Shown one piece after another: positions 8,726 to 18,440 of a DNA stretch of 64,000 nt (the stretch's first letter is position 1; every line of letters begins with the position of its first letter). The position numbers and the translations under genes are program-made. The notes under the pieces are model-generated. The model had not been told where the DNA came from and ran no database searches. It worked only from the letters and a program-made list of their open reading frames with translations. Origin of the DNA: Roseofilum capinflatum BLCC-M114 (GTDB lineage Bacteria; Cyanobacteriota; Cyanobacteriia; Cyanobacteriales; Desertifilaceae); contig NZ_JAQOSO010000079.1 of assembly GCF_030068505.1 (NCBI RefSeq), positions 1 through 64,000 of the forward strand, read 5' to 3'.

Positions 8726-8857
8726 TTTCGGTAGGATGGAGTCACTATATATCAGTTTTGCACATATCCCGATCTTAATCGCTAATGGGTCAGATTCCGG
8801 TCAGGCGAATCATTGATCTTCTGAATCCATACCGTACCTTGGAGCGAAAGAAAAGAA

Positions 8858-10852
8858 TTATACTTTTCGCTGTTGGTCAATGACGTGCCAAGCGCGTAGG
8901 GTTTCGGACACACTCCACGCTTGGGCAATGCAGCCTCTGGGGGTAAAGGGAGGATCGCCATCAAAGATTTCGCTAATACTTCCGATGCCGTGAGTCTGTA
9001 AATGGTGAGCCATGGGGGTGAGGAAGCTTAAGGCTCGATCGGGTTGGTTGTAGACTTTCAGATGAGCGATCGCAAACGGCCCCAACAGCCATCCCCATAC
9101 TGTACCTTGATGATAGGCTCCGTCTCGATGGGCTAGGTTGCCTCCATAGTGGCCGATATATTGGGGATCGTCGGCACTGAGCGATCGCAACCCATAGGAA
9201 GTCAGGAGCGATCGCCCACAGGTATCAACCACCTTCTGTTGCTGTTCTGGAGTCAGGGGACTGTGGGGTAAGGAGACGGCAAAAATCTGATTGGGTCGCA
9301 GGCTCGGATCGTTTCCTTTTGGAGTATCAATTACATCATAACAGTATCCGATTTCACAATTCCAAAAGCGCTTAAATCCTTCTTTTGCCTGTTCTGCAAG
9401 CTGTTCATACTCCCGATCTTCTGTGCCTAATTTACGAGCAAACCCTATCATACTATGCAGCGCATTGTACCACAGAGCATTCACTTCCACGGGTTTCCCT
9501 TGCCGGGGAGTGACCACCCAATCCCCATATTTAGCATCCATCCAGGTCAGTTGGGTTAGGGCTTCTCCAGCATACAAGAGGCCATCTTCCGGGTCTCGGT
9601 GGATTTTATACCGAGTTCCCCGACAATGCCAGTCGATGATGTCGGCTAAAATGGGGAACAGTTCGGCTAAAAAGCGGCGATCGCGGGTTGCCTGATAATA
9701 CTGGCGAATGGCTTCAAAATACCATAATGTAGCATCCACCGTATTATAAGCGGGGTCTTCTCCCCCATCGGGGAAGACATTGGGCAACATGCCCCGATCC
9801 ACATATTGGGCAAAGGTGGCGAGTAACCGCTTCGCTACTTCCGTGCGTCCCGTGGAGAGGGTTAAACCGGGTAGGCTAATCATGGTATCCCGTCCCCAGT
9901 CGGTAAACCAGGGATATCCCGCAATCACGGTTTGTCCTTGGGGGTTATGGGAGAGGGGGCGACTCACTATAAACTGATCGGCAGCCAGGATTAACTGTCG
10001 AATCCAATCGGGAGCTTTTTCAGTGTGCAAATAGGGGGTGGCTTGCCAACGGTGGAGTAACTGTTTTTCGTACTGTTTTTGTTGCTGTAGGGCTTCTTTC
10101 CCGTCCAGATTCACCTGACTCTGGGTACTGGCAACTACAGTTAGGGAGTCTCCAAGATTCAGAGTTATGTTGAGGGTGCAGGCGTGAAAATGATTGTCGC
10201 GATCGCCGTCTCCCCGGTAGCGTTCTAGGGGCAGATCGTAGCCTTTTATCCAGGTCTCCTCTAAGGTGAATTCGCCCCCAGAGCTGAAAATATACCAGGG
10301 GATGGACGATCCTGGCGTTTCCAATTTTACGCCACAATCAATCCGTTGACAGTTGATGGTGAACTCTGGATCTTCTTGCAGCAAATTGTAGGGGCGGTAA
10401 TTCGCGATCGCCTTAATCGCTAGATTCACCGCATTACTACTGCGTACCAGAGTGTAGCGAATGTAGGTGGTGTTTTGCCCTTGCTGCATCCAGATCCGTT
10501 TTTCTAGCAGGGCATCCCCGCAGGCAAATGTCCAGACCGGGGTTGTGCCCTCTAAACGGAAACTCTCGATTTGGCGATCGCCTTCTGGGTCGATTTTCCC
10601 CCCTACCCATCGATTGGTAAACAGGGGATAGGAGGTTTTGCCATAGGTAACGGTTTCATCCAGTTGGGCTAACAGCAGGGTACGCTGTACCGGAGGGTTG
10701 AGAGCGGCGACTAATAACCCATGATAGCGGCGACTGAGGCCAGAGGCGATCGTCCCCGATGCATAGCCCCCGATACCATTGGTGACTAACCATTCGCGGG
10801 ATTGTGCTGTTGCTCGGTTTCCACAGATTTCCCGTCCTACCTCAATCACCAT
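8858..10852 (-). CDS. Amylo-alpha-1,6-glucosidase / glycogen debranching enzyme (archaeal-type)
   Basis: The protein has 664 residues. The N-terminal domain (about 1-250) starts with the signature REWLVTNGIGGYASGTIAS and SRRYHGLLVAA; the C-terminal (alpha/alpha) barrel (about 270-660) contains GYPWFTDWGRDTMISLPGL, the most conserved block of the family, and later HRDGAYHQGTVWGWLLGPF. It hydrolyses alpha-1,6 branch points of glycogen or limit dextrins. A GH13 amylase lies about 1.6 kb away on the same strand, with a pentapeptide-repeat gene between, so this is a loose alpha-glucan breakdown neighbourhood. Start ATG at 10852; no signal peptide, consistent with cytosolic glycogen. Confidence 0.92.
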   Translation of the reverse strand: MVIEVGREICGNRATAQSREWLVTNGIGGYASGTIASGLSRRYHGLLVAALNPPVQRTLLLAQLDETVTYGKTSYPLFTNRWVGGKIDPEGDRQIESFRLEGTTPVWTFACGDALLEKRIWMQQGQNTTYIRYTLVRSSNAVNLAIKAIANYRPYNLLQEDPEFTINCQRIDCGVKLETPGSSIPWYIFSSGGEFTLEETWIKGYDLPLERYRGDGDRDNHFHACTLNITLNLGDSLTVVASTQSQVNLDGKEALQQQKQYEKQLLHRWQATPYLHTEKAPDWIRQLILAADQFIVSRPLSHNPQGQTVIAGYPWFTDWGRDTMISLPGLTLSTGRTEVAKRLLATFAQYVDRGMLPNVFPDGGEDPAYNTVDATLWYFEAIRQYYQATRDRRFLAELFPILADIIDWHCRGTRYKIHRDPEDGLLYAGEALTQLTWMDAKYGDWVVTPRQGKPVEVNALWYNALHSMIGFARKLGTEDREYEQLAEQAKEGFKRFWNCEIGYCYDVIDTPKGNDPSLRPNQIFAVSLPHSPLTPEQQQKVVDTCGRSLLTSYGLRSLSADDPQYIGHYGGNLAHRDGAYHQGTVWGWLLGPFAIAHLKVYNQPDRALSFLTPMAHHLQTHGIGSISEIFDGDPPFTPRGCIAQAWSVSETLRAWHVIDQQRKV

Positions 10853-10945
10853 AAGCGCTGTTTTCTCCGCGATCGCTCTTTCCAGAAATCTAGATTACAC
10901 TATTTTTCTAGCCCTCGCACTTTAGATTCTAGGGAAGTTTCTAGA

Positions 10946-10999
10946 GAGTGGGAGGGTCTCGCTCCCTAGAAGCCAAAAGCCCCTTCGATCCTCCCACTC
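10946..10999. repeat. 10-bp inverted repeat between genes (GAGTGGGAGG / CCTCCCACTC)
   Basis: Perfect arms at 10946-10955 and 10990-10999 enclose GTCTCGCTCCCTAGAAG and more. The left part resembles the GTGGGAGCATCTTGCTCCCT arm at 2958-2979, so both seem to belong to one family of intergenic hairpins. Confidence 0.65.
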
Positions 11000-11032
11000 C
11001 TTCCTTTGCGCTATTTTTATCTCATCCCGGCC

Positions 11033-12037
11033 CTAGGCATGGATTTTCCCATCCGGCATCATCGCTCCTTCTAAATTCGCCCCTTGCAAATCACATCCAA
11101 CCAAAGCCGCATCCCGCAGACTTGCACCGCGCAGATCAGCCCCTCGCAAACACGCACCATCCAAATTTGCCCCCCACAGATACGATCCCCGCAAATCGGC
11201 TTCCGTCAGATCCGCTCCGCGCAGATCGGCTAAATTCAGATTCGCTTCTGTTAAATCGGCTTTACGCATATCCGCTTCACACAAATTTGTTTTCATCAAA
11301 TTCGCTTGAATAAACTTACCCCCTTTGAGGATCGTCTCATGCATATCTGCTTGTTTCAAATTCGCTTGATCGAACTGGGTAAAACGCATCTGAGCTTGAC
11401 TGAGATCGGCTCCGACTAAATTAGAGCCTGCCATTTTTGCCCCATTTAATTTCACCGCATCCAATTCCAATCCACTGAAATTCACACCAGGCAGTTTCAA
11501 ACCATTCAGGAACGCACCGCTCAGTTTCACTCCATTTAAACCTGCTCCTTGCAGATTTGCTCCGCTTAACCGCGCTCCCGATAAATTCGTCCAATTCAGA
11601 TTTGCCCCCTCCAAATTTGCTCTTCGCAAATTAATCCCATTCAGGTTTGAACCACACAGATTCACCTGTGGCATTTTCGCCCGAAACAGATTCACCCAGG
11701 TCAAAACAGCGCCACTCAATTTGGCTCCGGTTAAATCCACTTTCCCCAAATGAGCGCCCCGCAAATCTGCCTTTGTCAAGTCTGCTTCGATCAACACTGA
11801 CCCTTGCAATTTCACATAGCTCAAATTTGTCCCATACAAAAATGCCCCATTCAGGTTGGCTTCTTGGAGAAAACACCGCTCTAAATAGGCTCTTGCCAGA
11901 GATGCTTCTTTTAAGTTTGCTCCTGAGAAGTTAGATTTGGCTAACTCCACACCAATCAAGTTGGCATAGGTTAAATCCGATCCACGAAAATCCCGTTCTC
12001 CATGGATATATCTTTGTAAAAGTTCATTAGCATCCAT
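11033..12037 (-). CDS. Pentapeptide-repeat protein
   Basis: The protein has 334 residues, almost entirely A(N/D)LxX pentapeptides (for example LSGANLQGAGLNGVKLSGAF) after a short N-terminus MDANELLQRYIHGERDFRG. It should fold into a right-handed quadrilateral beta helix of 15 or more coils. The final residues ANLEGAMMPDGKIHA form the cap common in cyanobacterial members. Such proteins are usually cytosolic; a few mimic DNA and inhibit gyrase, but most have no known role, and nothing here points to one. Because of the strong codon periodicity, several long open frames occur on both strands inside this gene and are not real. Start ATG at 12037. Confidence 0.93.
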   Translation of the reverse strand: MDANELLQRYIHGERDFRGSDLTYANLIGVELAKSNFSGANLKEASLARAYLERCFLQEANLNGAFLYGTNLSYVKLQGSVLIEADLTKADLRGAHLGKVDLTGAKLSGAVLTWVNLFRAKMPQVNLCGSNLNGINLRRANLEGANLNWTNLSGARLSGANLQGAGLNGVKLSGAFLNGLKLPGVNFSGLELDAVKLNGAKMAGSNLVGADLSQAQMRFTQFDQANLKQADMHETILKGGKFIQANLMKTNLCEADMRKADLTEANLNLADLRGADLTEADLRGSYLWGANLDGACLRGADLRGASLRDAALVGCDLQGANLEGAMMPDGKIHA

Positions 12038-12436
12038 AACATTGCTCTCCTACTCGTTTACACTTTTGTCATTCAACTTATTTTTTTGATACATTCTATT
12101 CGCAAAAGGGCGATTTCTTCCCCTCCATGAAGAGATTAAAATGGTATCGAGTAAAGCCCATAGCTACTCAGGCTTACCTTTTTTGGAGTTCAGAAAGGAT
12201 TAAGTCTAGGAATACAGTCGCGTTTTGACGTTTACCTTATGTTGAGGATTGGTCTATTGGCGCTCTGACCATTAGCTTTACTTTATACTTTCTTTAGTAT
12301 TGCACAAATGTTCCCCTATCCAAACAACTGTAACAAACCTTTAGAAAGATCAAGAAATAGTTACAGCAATGCTGCGATCGGGGACACGCCCCCTTTGACT
12401 CCGTTCAGTTTACCCCTTCCTGATTCAGTTTACAGC
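12038..12436. other. 399-bp intergenic region without a recognisable gene
   Basis: The stretch is AT-rich upstream of the pentapeptide gene (probably its promoter) and carries a small GGGGACACGCCCC hairpin near 12380, just behind the amylase gene, which could end its transcript. An open frame of 73 codons at 12308-12529 runs into the amylase gene and shows no coding features. I see nothing else. Confidence 0.6.
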
Positions 12437-14392
12437 TTAAGACTCCCGACCCGATGCCCAACGATCGCGCCATTTCACGGTTCCTTCACTAGCCACAACC
12501 CAACGCCGGGCAACAATATTTTCTCTTAAGGGAGATTGACCTTCACGCCACAGAGCATATTTATAGTTAATCAATTTTCCGACACTTTCATTGAAAGGGA
12601 TTTCACCAAACCAAGTATTAGAATTAATGTACTCTAAGGGATAGGCTTGGGCAATATCCCAATTGCCCAATTCAGGACAATCTCCAGTGACCACAATCCG
12701 CTCACCTGGTTGAGTATCTACCCCATTCAGTTGGGCCCGAATAATGGTTTGTCCCGTTACTCTTTCGGACACATGACTGAGGACAATAACTTGATTGGTG
12801 TCCAGGGTTAAATCGGATAATGTACTCGATTCAACTGTATATTTTTCCAAGGACATAATATCTGTATGCTCGCCATCGGGTAATTCTGTATCGATGGATT
12901 CTAAGGTTACTTTCTCGCCTCGATTCATGGCCACAAACAAAATCGAATCTCGATAGCGTCGTACATAGCAATAGACATCGGGAGTAATATATTTTTCCCA
13001 TTGTCCTCCCATGGAAACGGCTGGATTTAAGCGACGCACACCAGAGAGTAACCGAATTGTCCAATAGAGTTTCGTCTGGGTATCCCAGCGCGTCATCAGG
13101 GGACGGTTATAGGGGTCATTATTGCCAAAGGCATTATCGGGATCGACGTTGGTCTTATTGTAAAGATATTGTTCCGTGCCGTAATAAATACAAGGAATGC
13201 CACGGGTGGTCATGATCAGGGCGATCGCCAAATGCAAGACTTCCGGATCGTCATTCAAACTTTGGAAGCGATACATATCATGGTTATCAATAAATGTGAT
13301 TAACTCTGTTGCTCCAGAATAGCGATAGTCTTGATCTAAAACATCTTTGATCCGGTAAAACCCCCCCTCTAGACCTAATGCTAAGGCTTCCCGAATTGCC
13401 ATGCAAAGACCGAAGTCTAACATGGTCATACCGGAATTATTGGCAAATTCTACGGAACGGTCATCGAGGGGATGGGAATAAATCCATTCGCCAAAGACAA
13501 AAATATCGGGTTTATGGGTTTGAATTTCAGCGTTAAATTCTTGCCAAAACCAAATGGGCATATGCTTGACGGTATCGACGCGCAGGGCATCAATCCCGCG
13601 ATCGATCCATTGTTTGATGGCTGATTTAATATAACTGCGGTAGGCGGTATTATTTTCGTTAAATGTGGCTAATCCGGATAACTCACAATTCTGGATTTGC
13701 CATTCATCTTCCCAATCCTGAACTTCACCATAGTGGTGATACCAATGCTCTTTATCATTGTTAAAGTCAGCAATTTTTACCCCGTCATCATAAAGAATGC
13801 CCTTCTGTCCGCTAATATCGGGATTGCTGTGGTTGCAGACAATATCTAAGATCAATTTCATGTTGCGCTTGTGTAGCTCTTCAATTAATTGATCGAAGAG
13901 GGTATTTTTCTCTTCTTGGGTTTCGTTCAAAGAGGGATTGTCTTCGGGGCGAATAAAGCGAGGATTGATGCGTTTAAAGTCTTGAATCCAATAGCCATGA
14001 ATGGCGGCACTTTCAATAAAGAGTTCTTCAATTTGTTCAAACAGGGGAGTGAGCCAAATGGCGGTTACCCCTAGGTTTTTCAAATAGTCGAGTTTGTTGA
14101 TTACCCCTTGTAAATCGCCCCCCCAATATTTGCCCCAATCTTCATGGGTGGGATCGTAGAGTTCGGGGTTTGGCCCTTCATTATTGCGGGGATCGCCATC
14201 ACAGAAGCGATCGACGACGATAAAATAAATGGTTTCTTGGCGAAATTCAATATCGCGAGTATACAAAAATTCCAGGTCTAAATCTTCCTCAGACTCAGGA
14301 GGCTCTACAGATGGGTTTAAGGGAGTTTCTGACTGACGGGCTGAGGGGGTATACTGGCTATGGGGAAACTCGGATAAGTGGGGATCGGTCAT
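12437..14392 (-). CDS. GH13 alpha-amylase-family enzyme with C-terminal starch-binding domain
   Basis: The protein has 651 residues. An N-terminal polar extension (about 1-55, rich in S, P and E) leads into a GH13 barrel with all four classical regions: DIVCNH (183-188), GIDALRVDTVKH with nucleophile Asp273, VFGEW with acid/base Glu302, and FIDNHD with Asp372. A domain C follows, and about residues 545-651 form a CBM20-like domain (VTGDCPELGNWDIAQAYPL, NSNTWFGEIPF). This layout resembles cyclodextrin glucanotransferases and maltogenic amylases (GH13_2). There is no signal peptide, so it probably acts on internal glycogen together with the nearby debranching enzyme. Confidence 0.92.
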   Translation of the reverse strand: MTDPHLSEFPHSQYTPSARQSETPLNPSVEPPESEEDLDLEFLYTRDIEFRQETIYFIVVDRFCDGDPRNNEGPNPELYDPTHEDWGKYWGGDLQGVINKLDYLKNLGVTAIWLTPLFEQIEELFIESAAIHGYWIQDFKRINPRFIRPEDNPSLNETQEEKNTLFDQLIEELHKRNMKLILDIVCNHSNPDISGQKGILYDDGVKIADFNNDKEHWYHHYGEVQDWEDEWQIQNCELSGLATFNENNTAYRSYIKSAIKQWIDRGIDALRVDTVKHMPIWFWQEFNAEIQTHKPDIFVFGEWIYSHPLDDRSVEFANNSGMTMLDFGLCMAIREALALGLEGGFYRIKDVLDQDYRYSGATELITFIDNHDMYRFQSLNDDPEVLHLAIALIMTTRGIPCIYYGTEQYLYNKTNVDPDNAFGNNDPYNRPLMTRWDTQTKLYWTIRLLSGVRRLNPAVSMGGQWEKYITPDVYCYVRRYRDSILFVAMNRGEKVTLESIDTELPDGEHTDIMSLEKYTVESSTLSDLTLDTNQVIVLSHVSERVTGQTIIRAQLNGVDTQPGERIVVTGDCPELGNWDIAQAYPLEYINSNTWFGEIPFNESVGKLINYKYALWREGQSPLRENIVARRWVVASEGTVKWRDRWASGRES

Positions 14393-14645
14393 CAGAGTAG
14401 CGGTTCCTAAGTCAACACTGGGCTACTCTAGAATAGCAGAAGGGTTGCAGGGAAGCTGAGAAGAGAGGCGATCGCTTACCTCCAGTTTAAGAAACTTAAT
14501 GTCAACGTTAATCAAATCGTTCTAAGGTAGCATTATAGAGGGTAAGTTATTAAACTCTACCCCTTTGCCAACCCTTTGTGGAGACTTAACCCAAAGGATT
14601 TTTTTTAAGACCGTCTTTCATTTTCAAAATCGGGAACTGTTTAGG

Positions 14646-15368
14646 ATGAGTACCAATTTAGCGACTAAGCTCCGCGAGGGCACGAAAAAAGCCCACACCA
14701 TGGCTGAAAACATGGGTTTCATTAAGTGTTTCTTAAAAGGAACTGTTGAAAAAGGCTCTTACCGCCAATTGGCTGGTAATCTTTACTTCGTCTATTCTGC
14801 CATGGAAGAAGAGATGGAGCGTCACCAGAATCATCCCGTTTTGGGGCCTCTCTATTTTCCGGAACTAAACCGCAAACAGTCCATCGAACAGGATTTAGCG
14901 TTCTATTATGGCAGTAACTGGCGCGAGGAAGTGACCCTATCTCCAGTGGGACAAGAGTATGTTAACCGGATTAGGGAAATTTCAAATGAAGAGCCGGAAT
15001 TACTGATTTCCCATCTCTACACCCGGTATATGGGAGATTTATCCGGTGGGCAAATTCTGAAGAAAATTGCCCAAACAGCGATGAATTTACCTGAAGGACA
15101 GGGAACTCAATTCTATGAGTTTGCTGATATTTCTGATGAGAAGGCCTTCAAGGCTAACTATCGGGAAACTATGGATAACTTACCCATTGATGAGGCAACA
15201 GCCGATCGCATTGTAGAAGAGGCGAATGCGGCTTTTGGCATGAACATGAAAATGTTTAATGAACTCGAAGGTAGCTTAATTAAGGCGATCGGGCAACTGT
15301 TGTTTAATACCCTCACCAGACGGCGCACCCAAGGCAGTACCGAACTGGCTACTGCTGCCGACAGCTAA
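14646..15368 (+). CDS. ho1: Heme oxygenase (biliverdin-producing)
   Basis: I choose the ATG at 14646, preceded by TTTAGG, over an in-frame upstream start at 14565, because it gives the standard 240-residue cyanobacterial enzyme beginning MSTNLATKLREGTKKAHTMA. His17 is the proximal heme ligand, and TRYMGDLSGGQILKKIAQ is the distal-helix signature near residue 125. The enzyme opens heme to biliverdin IX-alpha, Fe2+ and CO using reduced ferredoxin, the first step to phycobilins. It stands alone in a 250-bp upstream region that lies divergent from the amylase gene. Confidence 0.96.
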   Translation: MSTNLATKLREGTKKAHTMAENMGFIKCFLKGTVEKGSYRQLAGNLYFVYSAMEEEMERHQNHPVLGPLYFPELNRKQSIEQDLAFYYGSNWREEVTLSPVGQEYVNRIREISNEEPELLISHLYTRYMGDLSGGQILKKIAQTAMNLPEGQGTQFYEFADISDEKAFKANYRETMDNLPIDEATADRIVEEANAAFGMNMKMFNELEGSLIKAIGQLLFNTLTRRRTQGSTELATAADS

Positions 15369-15516
15369 ACAACTCTACCCTTATGGGGGTGATAATTGCT
15401 GTCACTCCGTTACTGTTATCAGACTCTCTAGAGCGGGTTTGAACGGTAACGGGTTGGCAGCATTGTTATTGTTCTTCCCTGTCCACTTGTTTTTCCAGTG
15501 TTCCACCCCATAACCG

Positions 15517-17034
15517 ATGAGTTTTACGTCCCTTCTGTATGGTGTCTTTTTATTCAGTGTTTGTATCCTCTATTGGTCAAGCCGATCGCGGCAAACGCGG
15601 TTTCTGTTGCTGGCGATCGCCTCATTGCTCTTTTACGCCTCTTGGCAACCCCAATATATCCCCCTGCTCCTAGCCATGACTTGGGTGAACTACAGTTTAG
15701 GTAATGTCCTAGTTCCCGACACTGTACAAGGTTCCCACGCCCAAGACTGGCAGCTCTCGAACCAAGAATGGCAGTTTGCCCAAACGGGTTGGAATCAACG
15801 GCGCTTTTTCATTTTAGTGGCTGGAATCATCTTAAACGTCTTCCTGTTATTCGGGTTTAAGTATATTCCCTTTGTCCTCAGTTCCGTCGGCCAGATCTGG
15901 CAACTCCCCACAGCGACTGCTTCTGCGGACTGGGTGAGCAATAATGTGATCGCCCCCTTGGGCCTGAGTTTCTTCTGTTTTGAGGCGATCGCTTATTTAG
16001 TCGATGTCTACCGAGGCGCACCCGCAGCCAAAAGTTTTACCAAATTTGCCGCCTATAAACTCTTTTTCCCCAAACTCATTTCCGGCCCGATCACCCTTTA
16101 CCACCAACTCACCACCCAACTGAGAAACCCCCAATTTCCCACCATCGAAATGTTCACCGAAGGCTTATGGCTGATTGCATTAGGAGCCACCAAAAAAGCC
16201 CTAATTGCTGACCGGTTGGGTATGATTGTAGACCTCAGTTTCACTCATTTAGTCCGCGCCGGAAGTTGGGATTTATGGTTAGCCACCCTCGCCTATGGAC
16301 TGCAACTCTATTTAGACTTTAGTGGTTATGTCGATATTGTGCGCGGCAGTGCCATTTTACTTGGCCTAAATCTACCCGAAAACTTTGAAGACCCCTACTT
16401 CACCACCAGCATTGCTGACTTCTGGCGACGCTGGCACATGACCCTGGGAAATTGGCTAAGAAATTATCTCTATTTTCCCTTGGGAGGCTCCCGTTTAGGA
16501 CTCTTCAGAACCTGTTTCAATTTGCTCATGGTGATGTTCATCGCCGGAATTTGGCATGGTGCAGCTTGGGGCTTTATCGTCTGGGGGGTTTACCATGGAT
16601 TAGCCTTGGTTGTCCATCGTTTGATAGATGGTTGGTCAAAACACAGTTCTGTCTTAACCGCCTTTTGGCAGAGTTTACCCGGTACGCTCTTGGGTTGGGG
16701 AACGACGCAAATGATGGTATTCACTGCCTGGATTTTTTTCCGTCTGCCCAACTTAAAAGACTCCTGGTTTACCATCTCCAACTTATTCGGTAAAGAGGCT
16801 GACCCCCAATTTACCCAGAAAATTTATCTGGATACTTTGGGCATCGATCGCCTACAGTTTACCTGGGTGTTATGTGCCCTTGTGGGTGTGATGACCCTCC
16901 TGTTTTTATTGCAGCGACGCTTAAAACTACAGCTCAATTGGCCGATTAAATTAGTGTTGATTCCCGTCAGTTTATATTTGGTTTGGTTACTCGCTCCTCA
17001 AGGGGCATTGCCCTATATTTACTTTGATTTTTAG
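15517..17034 (+). CDS. MBOAT-family O-acyltransferase (AlgI-like)
   Basis: The 505-residue membrane protein has about 10-12 helices. Conserved blocks are ADFWRRWHMTLGNWLRNYLYFPLGGSR (without the last residue; about 305-330) and GIWHGAAWGF with the likely catalytic His347. DFSGYVDI precedes them, as in AlgI and DltB. Members transfer acyl groups from the cytoplasm to cell-envelope polymers, usually exopolysaccharide in cyanobacteria. The usual AlgJ/AlgX-like partner is not adjacent: the next gene is a minus-strand VOC protein. The start ATG at 15517 is followed directly by the first helix. The acceptor is unknown. Confidence 0.9.
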   Translation: MSFTSLLYGVFLFSVCILYWSSRSRQTRFLLLAIASLLFYASWQPQYIPLLLAMTWVNYSLGNVLVPDTVQGSHAQDWQLSNQEWQFAQTGWNQRRFFILVAGIILNVFLLFGFKYIPFVLSSVGQIWQLPTATASADWVSNNVIAPLGLSFFCFEAIAYLVDVYRGAPAAKSFTKFAAYKLFFPKLISGPITLYHQLTTQLRNPQFPTIEMFTEGLWLIALGATKKALIADRLGMIVDLSFTHLVRAGSWDLWLATLAYGLQLYLDFSGYVDIVRGSAILLGLNLPENFEDPYFTTSIADFWRRWHMTLGNWLRNYLYFPLGGSRLGLFRTCFNLLMVMFIAGIWHGAAWGFIVWGVYHGLALVVHRLIDGWSKHSSVLTAFWQSLPGTLLGWGTTQMMVFTAWIFFRLPNLKDSWFTISNLFGKEADPQFTQKIYLDTLGIDRLQFTWVLCALVGVMTLLFLLQRRLKLQLNWPIKLVLIPVSLYLVWLLAPQGALPYIYFDF

Positions 17035-17091
17035 GATAGATAGGGTCACCCGATTATCCTTCTGCCGTGCGAAGCGCTATTAGAAGCGCTA

Positions 17092-17523
17092 TTAAGGGCG
17101 ATCGCCTACAGCAGTCACTTCCTGCGCTCCAAAAATTGCCTCTGGGTGGCAATAATGCTTGAATTCTAGGTAATTCTCAAAGGGATCGGCTAAGAAAAAG
17201 GTAAAATGTTCGGTTAATTGGCCTGGAAACCGTTGTTTAGGCTGTTGAAAGAAGCGCAAACTCCGATCTTGCGATCGCTGCAACAGCTCATCCCAATCCG
17301 ACTTTTGGGGAAACACCAAGCCAAAATGACGGGGATAAATCCCAGTTTGTGGGGTTAAGGGTTCATCCGTGACATGGGCCACCAACTGATGGCCATACAA
17401 GCTTAAAATAAGAGCATGGCGCGATTCTCGACCCATTTGGCAGCCCAAACCCTCCACATAAAAGGCTTTGGTCTCTTCCAGATTTTGCACCGGGAACGCC
17501 AGATGAAATAACACGCTGTCCAT
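17092..17523 (-). CDS. VOC-superfamily (glyoxalase/dioxygenase fold) protein
   Basis: The 143-residue protein has two beta-alpha-beta-beta-beta modules: FHLAFPVQNLEETKAFYVEG at residues 6-25 and DELLQ..FFLADPFENYLEFK near 90-125. His7, a His around position 86 and the Glu in YLEFK fit the metal-binding triad of the superfamily. The end (CHPEAIFGAQEVTAVGDRP) is longer than the fold needs. The substrate cannot be read from sequence. Its start faces the DUF92 gene, 20 bp apart, so the two must share a very short divergent promoter region. Confidence 0.85.
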   Translation of the reverse strand: MDSVLFHLAFPVQNLEETKAFYVEGLGCQMGRESRHALILSLYGHQLVAHVTDEPLTPQTGIYPRHFGLVFPQKSDWDELLQRSQDRSLRFFQQPKQRFPGQLTEHFTFFLADPFENYLEFKHYCHPEAIFGAQEVTAVGDRP

Positions 17524-17542
17524 AATCTAAGCCTTATCCTCA

Positions 17543-18310
17543 ATGACTGATTTAACCATCTTCACCAATCCCTGGATGATTGCCGTAATTCTGAATACGG
17601 TCTTATTAACCATTGTGGCATTAGCGCCGAAAAAATTGTTAACCCTGGCAGGAGTGATTCATGCTTGGATTTTGGGGGTACTCGTCTGGGGAACCCTGGG
17701 ATGGCCCGGTTATGCGGTGGTCGGGTTTTATTTCTTGGTCGGTTCAGGAGTTACTCGCATCGGGTTAGCCGAAAAAGAAGCTGAAGGAATTGCCGAAAAA
17801 CGCTCAGGTGCAAGGGGGCCGGAAAATGTTTGGGGGTCTGCTCTAGTGGGTGCAGTTTGTGCTGTGGGAGTATTGTTGATTCAGGTTCAAGGGGGCCCGG
17901 ATGAACTCATTCCCTGGTTAGGTTTAGCCTATGTAGCCAGTTTTAGCACCAAATTGTCCGATACTTGCGCTTCCGAGGTCGGTAAAGCCTACGGAAAACG
18001 CACCTTTCTGATTACCACCTTGCAACCGGTAGCGCGGGGAACCGAGGGAGCGGTGAGCTTAGAGGGAACTTTAGCCGGGATGGTGGGGGCGATCGCCCTT
18101 GCCCTAGTCGGTTGGTTTGTGGGTCTGATCAGCCCCCTAGGTGTCCTTTACTGCCTAGTAGCGGCATTTTTAGCCACAAACATCGAAAGCCTGATTGGAG
18201 CCACCCTACAGAGCGAAATGAGTTGGCTAACCAACGAACGGGTGAACATCATCAACACCGCATTGGGGGCGATGTTTGCCGTTTTGTTCGCCTACGCCAT
18301 TATCCTGTAG
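17543..18310 (+). CDS. DUF92 / TIGR00297 membrane protein, Vte6 (phytyl-phosphate kinase)-like
   Basis: The 255-residue protein has 6-7 membrane segments. Family motifs include GVIHAWILGVLVWGTLG (about 33-49), the loop AEKRSGARGPENVWGSA with the conserved RGxxNV, and SDTCASEVGKAYGKRTFLIT (about 139-158). Plant VTE6 and its cyanobacterial homologue convert phytyl phosphate to phytyl diphosphate for tocopherol and phylloquinone synthesis; that role is inferred from the family. The stop codon TAG at 18308-18310 lies inside a dispersed repeat (18305-18331), so the repeat supplies the last codons. Confidence 0.87.
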   Translation: MTDLTIFTNPWMIAVILNTVLLTIVALAPKKLLTLAGVIHAWILGVLVWGTLGWPGYAVVGFYFLVGSGVTRIGLAEKEAEGIAEKRSGARGPENVWGSALVGAVCAVGVLLIQVQGGPDELIPWLGLAYVASFSTKLSDTCASEVGKAYGKRTFLITTLQPVARGTEGAVSLEGTLAGMVGAIALALVGWFVGLISPLGVLYCLVAAFLATNIESLIGATLQSEMSWLTNERVNIINTALGAMFAVLFAYAIIL

Positions 18311-18331
18311 GGGCGGGTTATACTCAAATCT
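18305..18331. repeat. 27-bp dispersed GGGGCGGGTTATAC element, copy 2
   Basis: The sequence agrees at 26 of 27 bases with the reverse complement of 2686-2712. About 45 bp further on, AACCCGCCCC (near 18356) gives an inverted partner to GGGGCGGGTT, so the transcript end can form a hairpin. The element overlaps the end of the DUF92 gene. Confidence 0.8.
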
Positions 18332-18440
18332 AGGATACCCACAAATCAATAACGTAAACCCGCCCCACCCCACCAATAACCCACCGGAAATCATGGTATC
18401 GACATCCGGTTGGACGGGTTTACGAAGGTTACCTCCCTCT

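Noticed and set aside
10948-12037. Several long frames inside the pentapeptide-repeat gene on both strands
   Set aside because: They arise from the 15-bp periodicity of the pentapeptide gene and show only simple Pro/Ser/His or Arg-rich repeats.
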